Assembly: GCF_019393635.1 (NCBI RefSeq)
Contig: NC_057862.1
Span: 418,979,669 to 419,043,668 of the forward strand
Length of the DNA: 64,000 bases
Direction of reading: 5' to 3'
Origin: Dromiciops gliroides
Lineage: Eukaryota > Chordata > Mammalia > Microbiotheria > Microbiotheriidae
In this document: piece by piece, positions 1 to 10,574 of the stretch
How positions within the stretch are numbered: position 1 is the stretch's first letter
How the letters are laid out: each line of letters starts with the position of its first letter
Program-made: the position numbers and the translations under genes
Notes under the pieces: generated by a model
What the model was told of the DNA's origin: nothing
What the model saw: the letters and a program-made list of their open reading frames with translations, nothing else
Databases searched by the model: none

Positions 1-74
1 AGGCTGGATTTGAACTCAGGTCCTCCTGAATCCAAGACCAGTGCTTTATCCACTGTGCCACCTAGCTGCCCCCC
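1..74 (-). repeat. WSINE1-type SINE, cut by window edge
   Basis: Antisense 5' part of the marsupial tRNA-derived SINE. The internal B-box-like TTGAACTCAGG and the start GCTAGGTGGC (reverse) are visible. Confidence 0.85.
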
Positions 75-149
75 TTTTAAAACAATTTTAACCCATTGGT
101 TCTGGTTTTGCCATCCAAGACCAAGCAGAACAAGTCTAATCACTCTTCC

Positions 150-780
150 CTGTGACAACTTTTCAGATAACTAAAGATAGTATCATCTCCCCTGAATCTT
201 TTCTAGTCAAAATTCCCAGTTTCCTTCAGCTGATCCTTATATGGCACAGACTTTCACCATCCTGCTTGCCTTCCTCTGGTACTTTTAGTGTATCAATAGT
301 CCTTAAACTGTGGTGCCCAAAACTCTAGATGATTCCTGAGAAGGGCAGAGTACAGAAAGACTTTTACCTCCTGATTCCTGGAACCTTTTAAAGCATCTCA
401 GAATTGCATTTGCTTCTTTGGCTGACACATTACTCTGCTCGTTCATATAGTTGCTCGTCCACTATAAGGCTTTGATCTGTCTCAGACAAACTACTATCTA
501 AACCATGAATCTCTCATCCTGTATTTTTGATGTTGATATTTTGTACTCTAATGGAAGACCTTGTATTTCTCTCTATTGCATTTCGTCTTTTTTTTTTTTT
601 TTGGTGAGGCAATTGGGGTTAAGTGACTTGCCCAGGGTCACACAGCTAGTAAGTGTCAAGTGTCTGAAGTCGGATTTGAACTCAGGTTCTCCTGAATCCA
701 GGGCCAGTGCTTTATCTATTGCACCACCTAGCTGCCCCATTGCATTTCATCTTAATAGATGCAATCCACTGCTCTATCCC
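150..780 (-). repeat. CR1/L3 LINE fragment, with SINE inside
   Basis: It reads as the antisense 3' half of a CR1/L3 LINE: TTCACCATCCTGCTTGCC, CTTCCTCTGG, then the GTGGTGCCCAAAAC block. It resumes after the SINE at 739-779 with CATCTTAATAGATGCAATCC. It is very decayed. Confidence 0.7.
586..738 (-). repeat. WSINE1-type SINE
   Basis: Antisense full copy with poly-T at the left. Target duplication TTGCATTTCgTCTT / TTGCATTTCaTCTT on the two sides shows it inserted into the CR1/L3 fragment. Confidence 0.9.
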
Positions 781-1096
781 AGAGGTGTCAGATTCTTGAA
801 GATTAAAATGTAATTGGGGGGCAGCTAGGTGGCACAGTGGACAAAGCACTGGTCTTGGATTCAGGAGGACCTGAGTTCAAATCTGGCCTCAGACACTTGA
901 CACTTACTAGCTGTGTGACCCTGGGCAAGTCACTTAACCCTCATTGCCCCACAAAAAAAAGAAAAAGAAAATGTAATTGGGAAATGTTTAACAAAATAAA
1001 TAAAAATGCAATACAACATGATGTTAATTTGTTTTCTAAGTCAATGTGTTATTTGCAGGGATCCATTTCTATTTGAGTTTGTCACCTATCAGGATT
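780..1096 (+). mobile_element. hAT-like non-autonomous DNA transposon with nested SINE
   Basis: The left end CAGAGGTGTCAGATTC is mirrored by the right end GAGTTTGTCACCTATC, giving terminal inverted repeats of about 15 bases. The interior has no coding potential and is split by a SINE at 818-967. The family call is from the CAGaGGTGTC-type terminus and is tentative; orientation is arbitrary. Confidence 0.6.
818..967 (+). repeat. WSINE1-type SINE
   Basis: Sense full copy ending CTCATTGCCCC and A-rich tail. Both sides carry the target duplication AAAATGTAATTGGG, inside the hAT-like element. Confidence 0.9.
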
Positions 1097-1532
1097 TTTT
1101 TTTGGATCCTGTCATAGACTCTGTTAGTTGCTCCTCCCACCTTAGTGAAATCTTGATGACCTGTTTTACAGAATTGCCAGGCCCACTTGGTAATGGCTAC
1201 ATCTTTATTTTATTTTTTGCCTTTTACCTTGTATTATTTCCTGTTTTTTCTATTTTAGCTTTGATCAATCTGTTCCTTATAGACCAGCAGTTTTGCCAGA
1301 TTGCTATTGGGTTAGTGTCTTTTTTAATGTAAAATGTTTAGAATGACACCTGGAAATAGAAGTACTTTTCAATCCAGTGGTTATATTCAGTCATAATATC
1401 ATTGTTTTTCTTATAGCTGGTGGCTCAATAAAAAGGAAAAAAAGTTCCACCAGTTTTTATTTCTATTTTAACATTCTCTGATTTTTAAAAATAACTCTTT
1501 AAATTAGCGTCCTTTAAAAGTAAAGCTGACAG

Positions 1533-1687
1533 GGGGCAGCTAGATGGCGCCGTGGTAAAGCACCAGCCTTGGATTCAGGAGTACCTGAGTTCAAATCCGG
1601 CCTCAGACACTTGACACTTACTAGCTGTGTGACCCTGGGCAAGTCACTTAACCCTCATTGCCCTGAAAAAAAAAACAAAAACAAAAC
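1533..1687 (+). repeat. WSINE1-type SINE, first of a tandem pair
   Basis: Sense copy preceded by AAAGTAAAGCTGACAG (1518-1533 region) and followed by the same word at about 1690-1704. Confidence 0.9.
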
Positions 1688-1703
1688 AAAAAGTAAAGCT
1701 GAC

Positions 1704-1875
1704 AGGGGCAGCTAGGTAGCGCAGTGGATAAAGCATCAGTCCTAGATTCAGGAGGACCTGAGTTCAAATCCAGCCTCAGACATGTAACACTTACTAGCTG
1801 TGTGACCCTGGGCAAGTCACTTAACCCCAGTTGCCTCACCAAAAAAACCAAAAACCAAAACCAAAACAAAACAAA
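1704..1875 (+). repeat. WSINE1-type SINE, second of a tandem pair
   Basis: Sense copy of the CCCCAGTTGCCTCA 3' subtype, following directly on the second copy of the target word. A third, slightly changed word AAAGTGTAGCTGAC lies at 1877-1890. Confidence 0.9.
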
Positions 1876-2121
1876 AAAAGTGTAGCTGACTATTAAATAT
1901 CTGAAATTCACAAATTCTTTTGATCTCTACTCATTATAATAAACATTTAGATAACTAGACTTTGTATATGGATTTTGTTTCCTCTGCCACCCCATATGTA
2001 TGGTGAGAAAATTTTCCAGTGTTCTGGAAGAGTAAGGATTTGTAATCTAGACTGGCATTGACATTTCAAGATCTATACAGTAACACAAGTCGAGTCATTG
2101 TTATTGGATGTTCTGTTGCAG

Positions 2122-2522
2122 AAGGAGGAGAATAACTTTGCAGTTAAAGAGTGGTGTGAAGGAGCAGAGGACTGGGGAGATGACAGTGAAAGTGATCTTG
2201 CACCATGGAACACTAGTGATCTGCTTGACTCAAGTGTAGGAGATAATTTTAATGCAGATGAAGACATAGAATGTATGTCCCAACTCCAAGAACTCTCACT
2301 AGATGAAGCTTTAAGTGACTCTTGTTCCTTTGGCCATGCAATATCAGCTGGAGAAGAACATGTACTACCCAGCTCATCAGTTCCTGTGTTTCAGCCCTAC
2401 TATATCAGTGTTGTGGATGAGGAAGATTATACTAACTCTGTTGATACAAATCATGCCCAAAAACTTCTGCAGGAGTATAGACAAAGGGAGGGAGTTGAAT
2501 TGGAACTAATGATAGCTCAAAG
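2122..2522 (+). CDS. PDCD2L: PDCD2L coding exon, first in window
   Basis: The acceptor is a pyrimidine-rich tract ending in cag at 2119-2121 and the donor is AG|gtgagt at 2523. The exon encodes KEENNFAVKEWCEGAEDW and a long acidic, poorly conserved linker. It then encodes the HAQKLLQEYRQREG segment that aligns to human HAHSLLRDYQQREG. It ends with two bases of a split Ser codon. An open frame continues upstream to 2098 with no sign of coding, so I place the border at the AG. Confidence 0.9.
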
Positions 2523-5500
2523 GTGAGTTTGCAATGGAGAGGAAATTGGGGTAGGAAAGCAGTCATTGTTTTAGTAGGCTAAGGGGATAAAGGAGTAAAC
2601 TGTCCACTTTTACCATTCTTTCTGGATTTGTTACCTTGTTAGTGATTTTTAAAGCAAAATAAAACTTACTGACAAGAGCCATAGAGGAGAGTATACAGGA
2701 GATGGAGAGCCACAAGTTACTGAGAAGCACTGATGGCATACTGTCTAGGAGCCAGGAGAGGGGAATTCTAGTCTTCCTTTGCTACTATGTGACCTTGGTC
2801 AAGTTGCAATTTTTTTGGGTCTCACTTCATCTGTAAAATGAAAGAATTGGATTAGATGATCTCTGAGTATCCTTCATCTCAGTAATTCTGTGATTCAAAA
2901 ATTTCAAAATTATTTAGAATCTACTGAACAAACATTTCAGAAAATTCCACTAGAAAAATTCCATGTATTAATAGCTTTCTTGGCCTCAATTTGGAGAAAA
3001 CGTTAGCAGATTTGCCTTATTTCAGAGTAGTATGATACATGGGCTTACTTTCAGCTTGAAGAATAATATTGCCTGAAAAAGAGGAAGAAAATTTAGCTCA
3101 AATGATATATTTTTTTCTCTTCTAAAATAAAACCTTTTCCCTCATCCAGCTGTAAATAGTAATACGACTCCTCTGTTTCTTTTTATAGTTTTATTTTTGA
3201 CAACGGCGAAAAATACGAGAAGGCTGTTTCTAAAAATAATGATAAAATGTTTTATAAATTTATGAAAAGAATATCTGCCTGCCGTGAACAGATTCTGAGG
3301 TAAAGAAGGGGGTACTTTGGGGCTATCCTGTTTTGAAAAAAGGTACAGCTTTTGCTATTAATTTAGGTTAAGTAGTAAACTATTGTTTTGATGCTGAGCA
3401 TGTAGATTTGTGGCATTAATTGTGATTTATGATAGAAAAAAACAAATTTTAATTTCTCTTTCTATGGAGAAAAAATATAGTATTTTGCAGAAATTTTTTT
3501 TTTGGGTGGGACAATGAGGGTTAAGTGACTTGCCCAGGGTCACACAGCTAGTAAGTGTCAAGTGTCTGAGGCCAGATTTGAACTCAGGTCCTCTTGAATC
3601 CAGGGCTGCTGTTTTATCCACTGCCATCTAGCTGTCCCCATTTTGCAGAATTCTGAGCCAACAGGGGTTGGCTTGGGAGGGATTCGGGGAGGAATGTACT
3701 AAATGTATCAATTCTATAAAGTGAAAAATAGAATGCTTAATTAGCCATATTTACTAGTCAGCTGCTCAAGTCTTTCTTTTGAGAAAGTAGGTGAGTGGCA
3801 GTTTGCAAGACTACCTTAAATAATTTTCTAGTCAATGAATGTTTGTAATGCTTTATAACTTTATAAAAGGAAAGCAGTTGGGTCGTGTTTCTGTGTGTTT
3901 TGTGTCTAATGGCTTCTGTCTTTTCCTCTAGGTACTCTTGGAATGGGCAGCCTCTTTTTATAACTTGTCCTTCATCGGATGCCACTGAGATTCCATCCTG
4001 CAGTAACTGTGGGAGCTGCAGAGTATTTGAGTTTCAGCTTATGCCTGCATTGGTCAGCATGCTTAAAAATACTCTGTTAGGTAGGAAACTCTTTATTATT
4101 TTAACTGAGCTATTTAGCATCAATTTTACATGCCATTTAGGAATTGTAACCAAACCCTTCCTTTTGGTATGGAGGTGACCATGACATCTTGAAGGTCATA
4201 CCAGCAGAACATAAGCTCTAGCAGGTATAGTAGGAAAAGCTTCAAGCATGGACCTAATAAGTCTCATTAGTCAATCATCAAGTATTCATTAAATGCCTAC
4301 TACATAACAGGCACTGCTAGAAACTGGGAATACAAAGAGAGGTCAATCATTTCCTGTCTTTGAGGAGCTTACAGCCTTAAATAAGTGAAAAGTGTGTATT
4401 TATGTTGGTATGCATATAGCTATTGATATATGTATATGTGTGTATATACACACACACACATTCAAAATCAATGCTACAGAATTTGTGTGTTGATTTTTTT
4501 TTTTGTGGGGCAATGAGGGTTAAGTGACTTGCCCAGGGTCACACAGCTAGTGTCAAGTGTTTGAGGCCAGATTTGAACTCAGGTCCTGAATCCAGGGCCG
4601 GTGCTTTATCCACTGTGCCACCTAGCTGCCCCCCTCAATGCTACATAATTTGGCAGGAAAGGCACTATTGATGTAGAGAGTCAAGAAAGGCTCTATATAG
4701 AAGGTAGTGTTTAAAAGTTAAACCTTGAAGGAAGTTAGAGATTTTATGAGGCAGAACTGAGGAGGGAATGTATGAGAGAAAGCTGTTGCAGAGGTCTAGA
4801 CGTGGTGGAATACGAGTGACAGTTTTTCTCAAAATCAGCCCAGCAAAGATCAGAGAAGCTCATCACCAAAGGGTTGAGTACCAAATGATAATCTTTTTTG
4901 GATGCTCCAACTCAAGGAACCATGTATTCAAAGACATGAAGGGGTTTCTGCTTTGGTAGAGTGCCTACCTTGATAAAATCATGTATCTTTTGAGATAACA
5001 ATTTTTTATAAGGAAGAGTGGGCAGATTTGTCAGTTAAAAAAGGGGGGTGGGGCTCTCAGAATTTGTTTTTAAACCAGTGGGATTTGTATACAATTTGTT
5101 TTAGAAGTTCTTTTTGTTTTTAGAAATAATTTTGTAATCAGTTAAAAACCAGTTTAATATAATACATAGTTTAAAAAAATTAACTAGCATATATAAGGTA
5201 CTGAATTTTTCTTCATGGTGTAGTGAAAAAGAATCTGAATTTTTTGTTTTTTTCCTTTGTGACATTCTTCTTTGGTTTCTATGATATTATAGAATCTTTG
5301 CCTTTACTTCTTAGAATTATTTATCTCAATTCCTTTACTGACTTCCACTAACCCTCAGCTGTATACATACCCTAAGATGTTGGCCTTTGTTTTCTTCTAT
5401 TTATGCTTTCTCTTTTGAAGAATTCATCCCTTCTCTGCTTCAACAAGACTTATATGCTGATTATTCCAAAAGATATATCTCCATCTCATACCCTTTTCTT

Positions 5501-6903
5501 GAATTTTAGTTATGTATCTCTGAACTGGTTACAGGATATTTTTATTTCACCTTAATCTCAATACATCCCAAAGTGAACTTATTTCTTCCCCAAACCAGCC
5601 TAACGTACTCCTGCTTACGTAACTCTTATTGGTGATTATCATTCTTCCAGTTGTCTTTGACTCCTGCCTTCACAAACTCAGTAAGTTACAAAATTACGTT
5701 GGAGGCAGCTAGGTGGCACAGTGGATAGAGCACTAGCCCTAGATTCAGGAGGACCTGAGTTCAAATCCGGCCTCAGACACTTAACATTTACTAGCTGTGT
5801 GACCCTGGGCAAGTCACTTAACCCCAGTTGCCTCACACATACCCCACCCCCCCAAAAAAAAGAAAAGAAAAAAAACCAAAATGATGTTGACTCTTCCAGC
5901 ACTCCAGGAACCTAGTGTACAGGCAGAGGGTCTAAAGTAGGGATTTTTGACCTTTTTTTTTTTTTTTTTGTGCGGGGCAGTGGGGTTTAAGTGACTTGCC
6001 CAGGGTCACACAGCTAGTAAATGTCAAGTGTCTGAGGTTGGATTTGAACTCAGGTCCTCCTGAATCTAGGGCTGGTGCTTTATCCACTGTGCCACTTAGC
6101 TGCCCCGATTTTTGACCTTTTTCTGTTATGGTTTAGCAGTATGATTGAAGCTTAGGGGACCCTTTCTCAGAATGTCAATAAATGCATAAAATAAAATAAA
6201 TAAGTTTACAAAGGAAACCATTTTTATTTAAATACAGGTATCAAAATATTTTTAAAAAGTGTACTTACTGCCAGAAATCCATCCATATACCCCAAGCTAA
6301 GAACTCCTACTTTAAAGGGAGATGTTACCAGTTAGCCCAACTTTTTTTAGTAGCCATTTCTGGTGCTTTCATAAATTTAAATTTCTGCTGCTTGTACTAT
6401 GTCTTTGGCTAGAGTTCCATATGCTTATATTTTCTTTGACTTTGTGAATTATTTGTCTTTAGTTTATATTCTGATTTTTATAGGAATTTAGGCATTAGAG
6501 ATGAAAAGGGTTTTTTGGAAGCTACATTTTATCTATATACTGCTTTTCTCCTTCTGATTTTAAATTTTACTCCTAAGTTATGGTTGGAACGTCTGATACA
6601 CTTTAAGAATGTTTCTAGAAGCTGGAACAACCACATGAGAATTTTTAATTATACCCCTGTCAATTACATTTGCAGGTTCCTTGGCCAGAGCCAAGTTAAT
6701 AAAATAGCTTTCAAATGGTAAGTGAATTTATTACAATGAAGTTTCTGTACATTTATATCTTATGTCTTACAGATATCTCTGTTGAATTTGGAACAGTTTT
6801 AATATATACTTGCCAGAAGAGTTGTTGGCCTGATAATCATCAAAATCCAATGGAAGAGTTTTGTGTTATACAAGAAGATCCAGATCAAATGTTATTTAAA
6901 TAG
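2122..6903 (+). CDS. PDCD2L: PDCD2L, programmed cell death 2-like (3' four coding exons)
   Basis: The coding exons are 2122-2522, 3189-3299, 3932-4080 and 6773-6903. All have AG/GT borders and compatible phases, and together they give 263 codons plus TAA/TAG-type stop TAG. The translation matches human PDCD2L from about residue 109 to the end as I recall it. Visible blocks are the acidic EDWGDDSES stretch, the KMFYKFMKRISACREQILRYSW block, a Cys-rich segment (CSNCGSCRVFEFQLMPALVSML) and the terminal CQKSCWPDN...EEFCVIQEDPD. The last three make up the PDCD2 C-terminal domain. Family knowledge: PDCD2L binds the 40S protein RPS2 (uS5), shuttles between nucleus and cytoplasm, and is linked to small-subunit maturation. 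The N-terminal exons, with the zinc-binding part of the PDCD2 fold, must lie upstream of base 1, so the record is partial. Identity is certain; the 5' border at 2122 rests on the cttctgttgcag-type acceptor and phase. Confidence 0.95.
2725..2905 (+). repeat. MIR-type CORE SINE
   Basis: Sense copy with TGTGACCTTGGTCAAGTT, CATCTGTAAAATGA and a terminal CTCAGTAATTCTGTGATTC, as in marsupial MIR-derived SINEs. It lies in a PDCD2L intron. Confidence 0.7.
3189..3299 (+). CDS. PDCD2L: PDCD2L coding exon
   Basis: This 111-base exon follows ttttatag and ends at gag|gtaaag. It encodes FDNGEKYEKAV followed by KMFYKFMKRISACREQIL, the conserved start of the PDCD2 C-terminal domain. It is missing from a simple long-ORF view because it is short. 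Confidence 0.92.
3494..3639 (-). repeat. WSINE1-type SINE
   Basis: Antisense copy in a PDCD2L intron, flanked by the duplication ATTTTGCAGAA. Confidence 0.9.
3932..4080 (+). CDS. PDCD2L: PDCD2L coding exon
   Basis: The acceptor is ttttcctctag and the donor is TTAG|gtagga. The exon encodes RYSWNGQPLFITCPSSD and the Cys pair CSNC, then FEFQLMPALVSMLKN. These are the putative metal-binding Cys residues and the core of the PDCD2 C-terminal domain. Confidence 0.94.
4265..4975 (-). repeat. L2 LINE 3' fragment, interrupted
   Basis: Antisense L2 3' end: ATGCCTACTACATAACAGGCAC and GAGGAGCTTACAG. It resumes after the SINE with the CCTTGAAGGAAGTTAGAG and TTGCAGAGGTCTAGACG blocks. A microsatellite and a SINE split it. 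Confidence 0.6.
4442..4671 (-). repeat. Duplicated segment, copy A (contains SINE 4494-4634)
   Basis: This segment holds a CA run, the unique word ATTCAAAATCAATGCTACA, an antisense WSINE1-type SINE with two private deletions, and the flank TTTGGCAGGAAAGGCACTAT. It matches 7735-7965 in the same order and orientation with under ten substitutions by eye. Here the SINE has a target duplication TCAATGCTACA(g/t)AATTT. Confidence 0.85.
5270..5690 (+). repeat. L2 LINE fragment
   Basis: Pyrimidine-rich sense L2 coding-region remnant: the CCAAAGTGAACTTATTTCTT block followed by CTCCTGCCTTCACA. Heavily decayed. Confidence 0.5.
5703..5878 (+). repeat. WSINE1-type SINE
   Basis: Sense full copy with CCCCAGTTGCCTCACA 3' end and long A-rich tail, in the last PDCD2L intron. 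Confidence 0.9.
5953..6106 (-). repeat. WSINE1-type SINE
   Basis: Antisense full copy with a clear duplication GATTTTTGACCTTTTT on both sides. Confidence 0.92.
6773..6903 (+). CDS. PDCD2L: PDCD2L terminal coding exon
   Basis: The exon starts after tcttacag and encodes ISVEFGTVLIYTCQKSCWP, then MEEFCVIQEDPDQMLFK and the stop TAG at 6901-6903. The C-terminus matches the human ending EDPDELLFK in length and character. Confidence 0.95.
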
Positions 6904-6925
6904 AATATTTCCTTTTTCTTGTGTA

Positions 6926-6931
6926 AATAAA
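6926..6931 (+). terminator. PDCD2L: PDCD2L poly(A) signal
   Basis: A canonical AATAAA lies 23 bases after the PDCD2L stop codon. It implies a very short 3' UTR of roughly 45-50 bases. No second good signal lies just downstream. Confidence 0.8.
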
Positions 6932-7590
6932 ATTTAATTTTTAAACTAGCAAAAGCACTGGTGTTAAAAAGATCGGTTTTTGTGGCAGTGGCTATCTGGG
7001 GATCATTAAAAGCATTGTGCAATTTCTCAAATGTAATTCAGCTCAATTTTCTCCTATTCATTTATTGCCCCCAGAACTAATTTTCTCTTAAGAATGGTAT
7101 ATTGCTGTAAAACAAAGAATACTAGAGTCTCAAAAGAATCAGAATTGTATAAGACCCTAAGCAATGAAAAAACACATGGTGTGTATATAAAGTGGTATAA
7201 TTACATTGGCATGTATTTGAGAAATACCATAAAAAAATAATCAAGCACTTGTATTACTGGAAATGGAGGTAGGCTGGTTATACCTCCAGATTATAACAGT
7301 AACAGAGAAAGTTCCAGCACATTGAGTAGATACTTTCTGGAGAATTTATAGAAGGACATAGATAAGAACCAGTTGGGAAGGGAAAACTGGTGGAGGAGCA
7401 ATGGGGACTATTTTGCAATTTTCTTTGCTGGGAGTGGGGTAAATTCATCTTTGACATTAAGTAGAAGAAACTTTCCTCCACCCCTTCTTTAATTCCACAG
7501 AGGTTATTTTCTTTCTCCATGAAAAACCTAATTTAAAAATTAATTGGAGGAGATAGATGACAGTACTTGTAACCTTGTAACATACATAAT

Positions 7591-8125
7591 ATGTATATAT
7601 ATATATGTGTGTGTGTATTATATATATATACATATATATATATATAAATTATCTTACACACATTTCCAAAATTAGTCTTGTAAAAGGAGAATCAGAACAA
7701 AAGGGAAAACCACAAGAAAGAAAAAAATAACAAAGTATATATACACATACACACATTCAAAATCAATGCTACATAATTTGTGTATTGATTTTTTTTGTGT
7801 GGGGCAATGAGGGTTAAGTGACTTGCCTAGGGTCACACATCTAGTGTCAAGTGTTTGAGGCCAGATTTGAACTCAGGTCCTGAATCCAGGGCCAGTGCTT
7901 TATCCACTGTGCCACCTAGCTGCCCCTCTCAATGGTACATAATTTGGCAGGAAAGGCACTATTGAAGTTTTTTTTCTGGATGTGGAGAGCATTTTCCATC
8001 ATATCTTTTGGAATTGCCTTGGATCACTGTATTGTTGAGAGGAGTTAAATCTTTCACAGTTGACCATCATTACAATACTGCTGTTACTGTGTACAATGTT
8101 CTGGTTCTGCTCAATTTGTAACTTT
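7591..8125 (-). repeat. L1 3' fragment carrying a foreign insert
   Basis: The left part (TA/TG run, GAGAATCAGAACAAAAGGG) and the right part (CTGGATGTGGAGAGCATTTT, GTGTACAATGTTCTGG) are antisense L1 3'-end sequence. It parallels the copies at 19566 and 21390. The middle is replaced by the duplicated segment at 7735-7965. Confidence 0.7.
7735..7965 (-). repeat. Duplicated segment, copy B (contains SINE 7789-7926)
   Basis: Second copy of the 4442-4671 segment. The SINE shares the same private deletions (CTAGTGTCAAG without TAAG, and AGGTCCTGAATCC without CCT) and the same unique flanks. It sits inside an L1 fragment, so it arrived there as a unit. Confidence 0.85.
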
Positions 8126-8499
8126 TACAATACATACTAGTGTATTAATTCATAAAAACAGAAGAAATGTGATCCTTAGTCAAACTGTGTTTCTGGGTTA
8201 ATTGGGGTTCCTGTCTCTAGGTGTCAAGGAATGCACGAGTGGTGCTGTTAGGTGCCCTCCCTGTCAAACTACCTTTTATTTTTATTTTAAATTTATTTTC
8301 TGTATACTTAGATAAAGTATGCTGAAATATTGTGTATGGTCATCACAAATTGCACATGCTTATACAAAAAAATTATTTTGAATTGCTTAACCCTTTAAAA
8401 TGTGAGCTTTTAAGTAGAGGGGATTTTACTGGGTACCTGGCACTCAATAAATATTAATTGATTGGTATATTACCCTAAAACCTTTCGTTATAATATTGT

Positions 8500-8645
8500 A
8501 GAAAGAAAACTGGATTTCAGAGCAGACTTTGGTTCAAATAAGGGCTCTGCTGCCTTCTAAGGTTATTGATGTTGACTTAAGAGCTTTAAATTCCTCATGA
8601 ATAAAATGAAAAGGTTATACTTAATCTCAGATCCATTCTTATTTC
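8500..8645 (+). repeat. MIR-type SINE fragment
   Basis: Sense MIR-like start (ACTGGATTTCAGAGCAGAC, GGTTCAAAT) followed by a weakly preserved core. Low-confidence boundaries. Confidence 0.45.
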
Positions 8646-9082
8646 AAATTATGTATCATCTTTTTTATGTATGGATTAACCTTCCTGAAGCAGGTTTTTA
8701 AGCTAATGAGTTCTCTAGGTTTATTTCTGCAGTGTAAAGTTTAATTCCTAGTAGTACATTCCTGTTTATATCCTTAATGACTCATCCTGACACAGAGGTG
8801 ACCCATGTTCCTGAAATCCACAGCAAAGCAAAAACCCTAGGACAGAAGTATAGAATGACCTGGAAAAGATCTTAAAAATCATCTAATCTGATAACAAGGA
8901 ACAATTAGGAGAAATTGAGAAGCATAAGTCTTTTGAAGTGATTGATGCAGTCTGAGTTAAAGTAGGACCAAAATAGGGACATACATATTGCCCCAAATCA
9001 TACATTGAAGCTGGGAGGGTGCCAATACCTAAACCAGGAAGAGCAAAACCAAAACTATACACCAATTTCCCTAATGAATATC

Positions 9083-9232
9083 TTTTTTTTTTTTTAAGTG
9101 AGGCAATTGGGGTTAAGTGACTTGCCCAGGGTCACACAGCCAGTAAGTGTTAAGTGTCTGAGGCCAGATTTGAACTCAGGTACTCCTGACTCTGGGGCAG
9201 GTGTTCTATCCACTGTGACACCTAGCTGCCCC
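9083..9232 (-). repeat. WSINE1-type SINE
   Basis: Antisense copy inserted in the L1, flanked by TTCCCTAATGAATATC / TTCCCTAATGAAGATC. Confidence 0.92.
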
Positions 9233-9447
9233 TCTTCCCTAATGAAGATCAATACAAAAAATTTTAATAAAATATTATTAAGGAGATTACAATTATTTCA
9301 CAAACTAGGGCTGGTTCAGTATTAGTAAAACTATGAGATTAATTGACCATATCACTAACAAAGCCAACAAATCATATGAGTACTCAATGAATGCAGAAAA
9401 AGCTTTTGGCAAAATGCACCACTCATTCCTATTAAAAATACTAGATA

Positions 9448-9590
9448 GGGGCTGCTAGGTGGCGCAGTGGATAGAGCACCGGCCCTGGAGTCAGGAGTAC
9501 CTGAGTTCAAATCTGGCCTCAGACACTTAACACTTACTGGCTGTGTGACCCTGGGCAAGTCACTTAATCCCAATTGCCTCACTTAAAAAA
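9448..9590 (+). repeat. WSINE1-type SINE
   Basis: Sense copy inserted in the L1, with AAAATACTAGA repeated on both sides. Confidence 0.92.
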
Positions 9591-10574
9591 AAATACTAGA
9601 AAGCATAGGAATAAATGGAGCTTTAACCATCAGCAGGTATCTGTAATTCAGATAAAACAGAAGTCTTCCCAGTAAGAAGGGTGAAGATAATATTAGAAAT
9701 GTTAGTAATAGCAATAAGAAAAAGAAATTGAAGGAATTAGAATAAGCCATGAGGCAACAAATCATTCTTTGCAGATGATATGATGGTATACTAGTTGAAA
9801 TGACTTGCAAAGTTGCAAGATATTAAATAAACCCACAGAAATCATTAGCATTTCTATATATTGCCAACAAAGTCCAGTAGCAAGAGATAAATTCCATTTA
9901 AAATAACTAGACAACATAAAATCCTTGGGATTCCACATGCCAAGACAAACTCAGGAACACAATTACAAACACTTTATACATAGTGAGATTTAAACAATTT
10001 GTCAAATATTAATTGCTCATGTGTAAGCTGAGCCAATATAATAAAAATGACAATTCTACCTAAATTAGTTTACTTATTCAATGCAATACCAATCAAACTG
10101 CCAAAAATTATAGAGCTATAAAAAATAAAATTCTTCGAAGAACAAAAGTTCAAGAATATCAAGGGAATCAATGAGCAGTTATCAAAACAATCTGGTACTG
10201 GCCAAGAAATTGAGTGGTGGATCAGTGGAATAGATTACAAACACTGAACAGTACTATACACCACTGTAATTTAGTGTTTAATAAAACCAAAGGTCCAAGC
10301 TTTTTGGAAAACTCACAATTTGACAAAAACTGCTAGGAAAACTGGAAAGCAGTTTGCCAGAAACTAGGTATAGACCAGCATTTCACATAGTATACCAAGA
10401 TAAGATCAAAATGGGTATATGATTTATATGGAAAGGGTGATAACCATAAGCAAATTAGGGGAGCATGGAATAGTTTACTTGTCAGAACCATGGATAAGGG
10501 AAAAATTTATCACCAAGCAAGAGATGGGAATCTTTATTAGATGTAAAAATGGATAATTTATTCATAATAAAACT

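Larger units (their letters stand above)
8895..10560 (+). mobile_element. Old L1 LINE, ORF2 reverse-transcriptase region, decayed
   Basis: The sense strand reads as L1 ORF2: CCTAAACCAGGAAGAGCAAA, then ACCAATTTCCCTAATGAA, AACAAATCATATGAGTACTC and TTTGCAGATGATATGATGGT. The last encodes the FADDMMV form of the RT catalytic motif near 9770. It then runs on into GAAATTGAGTGGTGGATCAG. It is frame-broken and split by SINEs at 9083 and 9448. L1 sequence resumes at 11380. Confidence 0.85.

Noticed and set aside
586-738. Many small ORFs with the shared peptide [20 protein letters not shown] or [20 protein letters not shown]
   Set aside because: These are translations of the WSINE1-type SINE on its two strands. 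They recur only because the repeat recurs, so they do not represent a protein family.
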